A program made the position numbers and the translations under genes. The notes under the pieces are model-generated. The model was not told the DNA's origin, made no database searches, and saw nothing but the letters and a program-made list of their open reading frames with translations. DNA of 64,000 nucleotides from Dryocosmus kuriphilus (lineage: Eukaryota; Arthropoda; Insecta; Hymenoptera; Cynipidae), in assembly GCA_038277395.1 (NCBI GenBank), contig CM076193.1, positions 71,380,252 through 71,444,251 of the forward strand, read 5' to 3'. Below are positions 55,977-64,000 of the stretch, piece after piece (positions within the stretch are counted from its first letter, which is position 1; the number at the start of each line of letters is the position of its first letter).

Positions 55977-58223
55977 GTATGTACATACTTTATTGATGTA
56001 TTCCACAATAATTTTGCTTGCATCAGTAGTTTATCTCGAAATATTTTTTAAATTATAAAGATTCGTAGTAACTAATTGCCGCCATTTCCAGTATTAAAAA
56101 AAACATACTCGCAGGCCTCACAGACGGGTCCCAATATTCCCTAATGTCCCCTATATTCAGTTGAGATCCCTAAAGTCCACACGGAGAAAATATATGCAGT
56201 AAAGTTTACACAGCTTAGTCAGGTAAACCGAGGACATAGTTGCATTTTGTTAAAATTTCACTTTTACTCATGTAAAATGAAATAAGATAATATTTAATGT
56301 GAAAATAGTAATTAATAAGAAAAATGCATTATTATGTAAATGGCTATTCAGTAAGAAATAATAATACTAATGAGTAAAAATTATCTGAAAGTTAGGTAAA
56401 ATGAGACGAACTATTAAATACAGATTCCAGAAAATAAAAACAAAGTCTACCTCTATAAATATGTGAGTTCTACCTGAAAGTCATGTAAAATATCGTGCAC
56501 TATTTATAAATAGAAAAAAAATTCTTTTACTTCCAAATTCTGCGGAAGGGTCATCGCAGTACTTACATATCATACCAATTTATAAATATATCATTCATAT
56601 ATATATTTATACAAATTTCAACTTAAACAATTACATTAAATTACAGTTCAGTATATATATTATTATCGCACGCTGTTAACGCTATGAAAAATCGGAAACC
56701 CTGTCGGGTTTCGAACCATATACGGGCTTATAAATTTATAGAAAAAGAATAAAATAATTTTTCTGGTAAACATGTATAAGGATTCAAATAAAAATATAAA
56801 CTGAATTTCATTTTTGCATTTAATACTGATCATATAAAGTATGAAGCATTGAAAATTGAATGATTCTAAAGTAAGTTTGAAACTGGATAATTTTTTATAA
56901 AAAATTTTGTAAATTTAAAGCCCTAAAATCTATGTATTGTATTTTTCTTTAAACCATTAAAATTGAACATGAAAAACTTAAAAATTAATTTAATATAAAA
57001 TTTCAGAAATTAAATAAAAAATACAATTAATTACGCTTTCACAGGATTTATTTAATATAATAAACAGGGACCGGATCGAAACTTTTGTTCCATTTCGTTA
57101 CTACCAGTTGAAAAAAATAATTTTGATCCAATCATTACGGTAATTTCAAATATTATCTATAATTTCGTCCAAATCTACAAATAACAAATCAAAGTTTAGT
57201 AAAAAAGAATTTTCTTCTATTAATGGGGAACTGGAACGAAAGGTTCGGTCGGGTCTCTGAATTAATACATGGAAAATGCATGAAACACATATATATATAT
57301 GAAAATAAATATAACTTAGTGACATACATAAATACGTAATGCTATAAGTACTGCATTGAAAGCATGTCTGGTTAAGTTGACAAGACTTTTTGTTAAATAT
57401 ACCCTTATTATCTTTTCTGATTGATTTAAATAGAATTCTAGTTGCTTTCACTAAAAATTCTGATAAAAAATAACTAGAATTCGGGATTAAAATAACCAGA
57501 ATTATGGTTACATTAACCAGAAAAATTAGTAAGGTCATATTTAACCAGAGTCCATTGTCCAGTGCCGTCCGATGTTTCTTCATCACCCGTTTCTTTGGAC
57601 GTCCATTATTAAATAAATTCTTCTTTTATTTAATAACCTGATGAGGAATATTTGTTTGAAGGAAAAGATAGTCTATATAGTTGGATATTTTCTGAAATCC
57701 TCCAATATTAAACGAAATTAAAAAATTTCAATTTATCTACGGGGAACTTGACTTTTATCTTCAGCCTTGAGAATTTTGGTCGCCCAAGCGCTTCTCATTT
57801 TACCCAACTTTTCTGTAACTTTTCTCGTAAGAGAAGTAAAAATCTCTGAAAATATTCATTAATCTATAATTCCTTTTAAGTGATGTTCATATTACACAAA
57901 AGTAATAACTTCGTATAATTAATTTCAAAAAATTTACTTTGCTTTCAGTTATTTTATAATAGACTGGGATGTACATAATAAAAATCTTACATCAATTATT
58001 ACGTATCACAATTTTCACTTTTCGACTTGAGATTTTACAGGACTGTTTTGTATTTATTTATAGTTCTGCTCTTTATTAAATCGTGTAATAACTGTAAATA
58101 TTGCCTCGATGCAACTATATCCCCTTTTACCGAACGAATTCTGCAATATTTAGTGAATAAATATTCTCCGTGCACTATTATAAGATTTGGTTCCTAAATT
58201 ACCCTATTTTCAGTCAACAGTGT
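55977..58223. other. arrow intron 3, left part; weak inverted ends
   Basis: AT-rich, noncoding. The words cacggagaaaatat (56180) and atattctccgtg (58161-58172) are inverted and could mark a 2-kb MITE, but the match is only about 12 bases and no duplication is seen. Confidence 0.35.
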
Positions 58224-59014
58224 ACACACCCAAAAAAATATTTGGTTGATTCAACCTTAGAATATGGTTATTATATGGACAATGAAATATTTGGTTAACC
58301 CAATAAATTATTTTGATTAGTACATTTTGGTTGATTCAGGTAAAAATTGTAACTGATCGAAGCACAAGGCGAGACAATTCCATGGCAAACCATTTCCAAC
58401 TTAAATTGTGCGGAATCCTTTGTCTATTTTATTTTAAAAATCGTTTTGTTGACATTTATCAAAAAACTTAATCATGCAATCTCAGCTAATCACGCTGATT
58501 CAGATAATCTTGCATATTTTTGACTTAATCACACAATCAAGTATATTTTCAGCAGTATTATTAATAAAATAATAACTTAAATATGTGATTTCTGTACCAG
58601 ATAAGACATAAACTAATAAATAAACGACGAGCAACTCTCTTTTACAGAAAACTCTTCCGGTTTATTATTTTATGACTAATCTTGAAAATATTTGGAGAGC
58701 AATGCATATTTCTAGATCCCCTATTCGATTTTGTTTCCACATCATTCATTTTGATATGGATCACTGAAATGCAAATGTGTTACGTTTTTAGGGTTTTTCG
58801 CGACGCTACGCTTGCTCGCACGTGAACTGTCATCTTGAATTCGAGTGCGCGTTCATACCAACTGCGCATGCGTCCGTCGCTTTTAAGATGCTTTCAACAA
58901 AATATTTTGATTGAATCAACCAAATCTTTTGATTTACTCTAGTAAATTGCCCTTTAAAAGTATTTGGTATATTAAACCAAAAAATTTGGTTCATTCAATA
59001 AAATATTTTCTGGC
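58224..59014. mobile_element. Foldback/MITE with ttggtt-rich inverted ends
   Basis: The left end ccaaaaaaatatttggttga and the complement of the right end ccagaaaatattttattgaa are imperfect inverted repeats. They contain several ttggttgattcaa / ttgattgaatcaacc subrepeats. No coding region. The boundaries are approximate. Confidence 0.5.
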
Positions 59015-59284
59015 TTCCGTTTCCGATACCGAAAGGTAAAGGACGCGTATTTATTCTGTGCTACCTTTTTTGGTTTTGGCGACGGGTGTGGAGGTGTGAT
59101 TGAGGTGAAAGGCGATAAGGGAGGTGAGTATAGTGAAAGTGTTGTGTGGCAGTTTGTGGGAGTTGTTTTGTAAAGTTAAAAGGGTTGAAACGGAAGTCGA
59201 AAGTGAGAGTTTAGAGGTTAGTTGCCGAGGTCGGAAAAGTAAGAGGGAAGGTAAGGGGACAGCATATCGGTAAGTTAGACCAGC

Positions 59285-60583
59285 ATGTTTACAATGAGGA
59301 GCCCAATGGGGGCCAGCAGAGGGCAGCATCAGGTAGATAACCTCGGTGCTGATGAGCTCACTGTGGCCGACGAAACAGGGAGGGGAAAGGGAGATGCCGG
59401 GGATAGTACTAATGGTGGAGAGATGCAGTTTACTATGCCGGGAAACTTTGTGAGGGGTGGGAAGGAAGGGGGAGTAGCCGACAGAGAAAGAACTCGAGGT
59501 AGACCGTCAAATCGGGAACTGCTTAGTAGATCGATATCTAGCAGTTTAGAATCGAGACAACTCTTTATTAAGTGGAGACAGGGGGGAGAGTTAACGGATA
59601 AAAGCGATGAGGGGGACAAGACGGAAGATAGTAAAAGATCAAGGGAAGAAGAGGGGAATGAACTGGGAGAAGAGAAATTGCGGAAAAAGCTTAAGAAAAA
59701 GTCTCCACCGGAGACGAATAAGGCAAAAGGGAAAATCGATATAGAGAATCTGGAAAGTCTCATTAAAGGGTTTAGAGAGGAAATGAACCGCAGTCTGAAT
59801 GCCATGCAAAAGAGAGGGGATGAGGTCTGGGAGGAAATGAGAAAAGTTAGAGGAAAGTGGGAAAAATGGGATCTGGTGTGGTGGCAAAAAAAAAAAAAAA
59901 AAGATAAGGTTTGGAAACAGTTGGAGGATATCGGGAAAAAGCAAAGAATGAGTAAGAAAGAGAGAAAACTTGATATGGAAAAGTTGGGAGAAAGAGTGAG
60001 AAATCTAGAATGTAAGTCTCAGGACAGAAAGAAAGTGGATGGAGGGGTAAGAGAAGGAGAGAAAATAAAAGAAATTAATGAGAATGTTATCCTAGAAAAT
60101 GTGAGAATGAAGTCAAAATTGAGGGAATTAGAAAGGAAAACGGAAATAGAAGAGAAGACGAAACGTAGTAGAAATATAGTGATTAGAGGAATGAAAGTGG
60201 ATAGTGAATCAGGAAGAGAAGAAGTGGAAAGGTTGTTAGGGGAAATTGGGACAAAAGTGCATGTGGAATAGGTAAATCGGTTGGGAAGGAAGAATAAAGG
60301 TAAATCGAGTGTATATATAGTGAAAGTGAGAAGTGAGGAAGAAAAAGATGATATTATGAGAAAAAAGAAAGATTTAAAGGGGAGGGAAGAAAGGATAGAG
60401 GAGGATATGACGTGGAATGAAAGAAGAAAAAAGTGGATGATGAAACAGAAAGCATGGAGTGAAAGAATGAAAGGGAACGCGGTATGGATAGGAAAAGACA
60501 GGATGTGGGTAAACGGTAATGTGTGGATATGGGATGAAGAGAAAGAAAAATTGTGTGAAGTGTATAGGGAGGGTACATGGTGA
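59285..60583 (+). pseudogene. LINE ORF1: coiled coil and RNA-binding-like domain
   Basis: From ATG 59285 the frame encodes a Lys/Glu-rich coiled coil (residues about 160-300). It is followed by RSRNIVIRGMKVDSESGREE, which resembles the RRM-type core of L1-like ORF1 proteins. A TAG at 60269-60271 interrupts, but the same frame continues (VNRLGRKNKGKSSVYIVKV, DDIMRKKKDLKG) to a stop at 60581. One nonsense change therefore splits an otherwise full ORF1. An A15 run near 59886-59900 has kept frame. Confidence 0.8.
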
Positions 60584-60719
60584 CGATGGGAAGAAACAAA
60601 GGCTAGTGGTAGAAGGGAGGAGATAACGGAAACAGTAGAGGGTGAAAGGAAAGAAGGAGGAGAAGGCGGAGCGACGGGGTTTCCACAAAAATAGGGTGGG
60701 AGCGTAAAAAAGAAAGAAG

Positions 60720-62035
60720 GGAGAAAGGAAAGAAAAAAGAAATAAGAGTAGCGTTTTGGAATGTATCAGGGATAATGAATAAAGATGAAGGATTCTGGGA
60801 AGAGGTGAAGAATAGGGATGTAGTGATGTTGAGTTAAACCTGGGTAGATGAGAAGGATTGGAGGAGGGTGAAGTGGAAGTTACCCAAGGGATATATATGG
60901 AAGATGCAAGAGGCAAAGAAAGAGAAAGCAAAGGGAAGAAAGAAAGGGGGCATGGTGTCAGGAGTAAGGAATGAATTGGTAGGTGAAGAGAGAATAGAAA
61001 TGGGATTCGAGGAAACAGATGGAGTAATGACGAGAATGGTGAAGATAGGAAGAAGAAAGGTGAGGATAGTTTGCATCTACAGGAGAAGGGGAGAAGAAGA
61101 AGGTTGGAGTGTGATTAGGAAATGGGTGGCGAAAAAGGATGATGAATTGGTTTTGATAGGAGGCGATCTGAATGCTTGGACAGGGGAACAGGGAGGGCAA
61201 ATATGGGATGAAGAGAGTGAGACTTTCAGGAGAAAATCGAAACATAAACACGTGGACCAGGAGGGTAGGACTCTGCTGGAAATTCTGGGAGAAACAGGAT
61301 GATTCATTTGTAACGGGAACTCGGAGGGAGATGGGGAAGGAGAGATTACATTTGCAGGAAAAGGGGAAACAGTAATAGACTGCATTCTGGCAGAGGAAAG
61401 AATAAGGAGGCTGTTGGAAAGAATCGAAGTAGGGAACGAAATAGGGTCAGAACACTTCCCGGTAATTGCAGCGTTGAAATGTGTGAATGGGAGAAGAGAG
61501 GGAAGGAAGAAAGGAGGGAGTGACAAGGAAGAAAGCAAAGATAGGCAAGTGGGGAGTTGATAAAATAAGAGAATATGCGGAAAGAATGGAAGAAGAGAAT
61601 ACTATGATTGAAGAGGGGGAAGGCGTGGATGCGATGTGTTGTGTAAAGGAGGAGGAAAGAAGGGAGAAAAGAGGATGGTGGGACGTGGAATGTACAGAGA
61701 GTAAAGAACGTATGAAATTATCGTTAAAGAATTGTAGAAGAGGAGAGATAGACAGAAAGGAATATAATAAAAGAAAAAGGGAACACGAGAAATTACTAGA
61801 TGTGAAAAGACAGGAGGAGAAGGTGAGGTACATGGAGGAGGTAGAGAAAGCAATAAAGGAAGGAAGAGAATGGGAGGTGATCAATAGAGATAGGTGTGAA
61901 TGGAAAGGAACTAATGAAGAGATAAATATGGATGAATGGACGGTATACTTCAAGAAATTGCTAGGAGGCGTGGATAGCAGAGTGAAGGGGGAAGGCAGAA
62001 AGAGCAAGGAGGGGAGGAACGGAAGGGGGGAATGA
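60720..62035 (+). pseudogene. LINE ORF2 endonuclease and linker
   Basis: Starts near KEIRVAFWNVSGIMNKDE (60738). A TAA at 60836 replaces the expected Glu of the SETW motif. The endonuclease then continues with VRIVCIYRRRGEEEGW and LIGGDLNAWTG, and ends with VIDCILAEERI and SEHFPVIA. A TGA at 61301 and a frame change near 61500 lie within. The Lys/Glu-rich linker (61487-62035) follows, leading to RT. Confidence 0.8.
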
Positions 62036-62036
62036 G

Positions 62037-63890
62037 GTGACCAGAGAGGCGGTGAATCAAGCAATTGAGAAATTAAAAAGAAACAAGGCGACAGGAGAGG
62101 ATGGGATGGAGAATGAAGTGTTGAAATTTGGAGGAAGAAAGATTAGAGAAGAGATCTGGGAAGTATATAGTAGAGTATGGAGAGGGGAAGGCTGGCCCAA
62201 GGAGTCAAGAACATGTTTGGTAGTGCCGTTATTAAAGAAAGGTAGGGGTAGAAAAGTGGAGGATTATAGAGGAATCACTCTCATGCCAGTAACGTAAAAA
62301 ATTTACGCGGAGGTGCTTAGGAAGAGATTAGAAGAACAGGTAAAAGCGAAAGGAAATATTCCACACAATCAAACAGGATTCAGGAAGGGGATGGGAACAG
62401 TGGATAACATTTTCGTTCTGAATTACCTAGTCAACAGGAACCTGGGACAGAAAAAAGGAAAGCTAGTTGCACTCTTCGTAGATTGGCAGCTTTCGACTCG
62501 TTGAATAGAAAAATTTTGTGGAAGGCAGTGAAAGAAATGGAGGTCGACGAAGAGTTGATTGAGAGGATAAAAGAGGGCTTTACGGAGACCAAGACAAGGG
62601 TGAGAATCTGGGAACAGAAAGGGGAGGAGTTTTGGACAGGGAGGGGTCTCAGGCAAGGGTGTCCGCTAAGTCCATTGTTATTTTGCATAATGTTAGCAGA
62701 CCTAGAAGAGAAAATGGAAAAGAATGGTAAAGGAGGTGCAGTTCTAGGAATTAAAAGAATATACTCACTAGCGTACGCGGACGATGTGGTGCTTCTAGCA
62801 GAGAATGAAAATGGAATGAGCTTGCTATTGAAAGGATTCGAAGAGTATGGGAGAGAGAAAGACTTGACATTTAATATGACGAAGACAAAAATAGTATGTT
62901 TTAGAAAGAGAAAGAATAAAGTAAAGTATGGATGGAAGATAAATGGAGAAATGGCGGAAATGGTAAAGGAATTTTGTTATTTAGGATTTTGGTTCGAAGC
63001 GGGAGGTGGAAATGATTTTCAGGTGAAAAAAAGGATGGAAAGTTCGAGTAAGGTGATGGCTCAAGTGTGGGGGATTGGAAAAAGAAGATTCAAAGAGGAC
63101 TGGAAGATGAGATTATGGCTGTTTGACTCACTGGTATGTCAGTGATGTGCTATGGAGCGGAAATATTAGGTTGGAAGGAGTGCAAAAAGGTAGAAAACAT
63201 GCAAGAAAGATTTCTGAGATGGCTTATGGGAGTAAGCTGGAACTGCCCAGGTTATATGTTGAGAGAAGAAACAGGGAGAGAGAAATTGGTGATAAGGCAG
63301 AGAAAAAGGGTCTGGAATTTCGAAGAGAAACTTAAGAGTGGTAAGGGTAGAAAAATAGCACAAGTGTGCCGACAGGAATTAATAAATAGAGAGAGAGGAG
63401 ATGTAAGACGGGACATTCAAAATGGGAGGAAGAGAGATGGCAAGTTAGAAGGGAATGGAGAAGGTGACGAGGGGTGGGAGTGGCAGGAAATTGAAGGGGA
63501 AATGAGTAAGAAGCCGGAAGAGAAGAGGTGGGAAAAGATTATAGGGTCAAAGTATAATAAATGGTATAAATTTGTCAAGATGGAAGGGGTCCCAGAATAT
63601 TTAGGGAAATTGAAAAAGGAGTGCAGGTGGGCCAGGATGATACGTTTCAGAATAGGTGAAGGCATGAATGAATGTAAATATTGGATTAATGAAGAAATGA
63701 AAATGTGCAGGGTATGTAGGTATGAAAGGGAATCATGGGAGCACGTGTTGTAGACAAGGGGAAAACTGGGTGAAGAGCTTAGAAAAGAAAAGGGAAGAGA
63801 GGATGTATGGGGGAGGAGAAAACCAAAATCGAAACTGGAATATGTACAAGGAAAATTAGGTTTGCGTGACTTGGTAAAGCTTGAAAAATA
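62037..63890 (+). pseudogene. LINE ORF2 reverse transcriptase and C-terminal domain
   Basis: RT blocks in order are KATGEDGMENEVLKFGG (62090), VEDYRGITLMPV followed by TAA 62295, NQTGFRKGMGTVDNIFVLNYL (62365), AAFDSLNRKILWKAV (after a frame change near 62490), RQGCPLSPLLFCIMLADL, and the catalytic YADDVVLL near 62773. After another frame change at 63136, the C-terminal part contains CRVCRYERESWEHVL, a Cys/Cys/His motif typical of this LINE group. A TAG at 63751 and a final stretch to about 63888 follow. Confidence 0.85.
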
Positions 63891-64000
63891 ATGGTAAGAG
63901 GAAACGGAAGCCCTGGAAGGTCTCGCGCACTTGTTAGATATTAGATAATCGATAGTAAGATAGTATTTAAGAATTTAAGAACTTGTACATAATGAAGCGA

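Larger units (their letters stand above)
59030..63960 (+). mobile_element. Purine-rich non-LTR retrotransposon (LINE)
   Basis: An untranslated start of about 250 bases is followed by ORF1 (coiled coil) and ORF2 (endonuclease, RT, C-terminal Cys/His motif). The coding strand is extremely rich in A and G, unlike all other elements here, so long spurious ORFs appear on the opposite strand. Several stops and frame changes disable it. The RT resembles a family I associate with ants and wasps, in the broad I/R1/jockey group. It ends near 63960, possibly with a short tail repeat beyond the window. Confidence 0.85.

Noticed and set aside
56178..58175. 2-kb element bounded by cacggagaa inverted words
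   Set aside because: The inverted match is only about 12 bases, with no target duplication and no inner structure confirmed.
59329..62064. Several long - strand ORFs (up to 205 codons) rich in Ser, Pro, Phe and Leu
   Set aside because: They are shadows of the purine-rich LINE coding strand; composition alone keeps them open.

Overview
This is an AT-rich insect nuclear genomic window, with long introns and dense transposable elements of many classes. The order is not proven by the sequence; the mix of elements would fit a hymenopteran, but that is a guess. The only host gene I can support is the Wnt co-receptor gene arrow (LRP5/6 family) on the + strand. A 21-codon signal-peptide exon lies at 18374-18437, the first YWTD propeller plus EGF exon at 46050-47157, and part of the second propeller at 55614-55976. 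The splice phases agree (1, then 2) and the gene runs off the right edge. Intron 1 is about 27.6 kb, intron 2 about 8.5 kb, and intron 3 is open. Nearly everything else in these introns is recognisable transposon.

Region 1-17300, upstream of arrow: a Ty3/gypsy LTR retrotransposon (214-11785; 4-bp target duplication GATG; two 1052-bp LTRs) has landed inside what looks like the first exon of the MADF accessory gene of a PIF/Harbinger element. That element continues to about 16080 with a divergent DDE nuclease gene on the - strand. A separate 799-bp Harbinger derivative sits inside the last five bases of the 3' LTR (TSD TTA). A diverged relative of the same LTR is at 16920-17285.

Intron 1 (18438-46049) holds a head-to-head inverted pair of Penelope-like elements (GIY-YIG endonuclease) carrying a TTAA-flanked palindromic MITE and a TA-flanked MITE. 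It also holds foldback elements, a decayed hAT-like transposase, a roughly 122-bp repeat array, a P-like transposase scrap, a minisatellite, and a - strand gypsy element. That gypsy is split in its RNase H by a 3446-bp Transib element (RAG1-related transposase; ends CACAGTG/CACTGTG; 5-bp TSD CGCTG). A jockey-type LINE lies at its 3' end.

Intron 2 holds a second Penelope family whose reverse transcriptase is split by a 1051-bp probable solo LTR, a hAT-like MITE enclosing a palindrome, a second TTAA MITE, and a reversed Penelope fragment. Intron 3 holds a foldback element and a purine-rich LINE with a coiled-coil ORF1 and an EN-RT ORF2.

Almost all mobile genes carry stops or frameshifts. The best candidates for follow-up are the Transib element, the nested insertions with clean target duplications, and the arrow gene structure. 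No tRNA, rRNA or CRISPR was seen.
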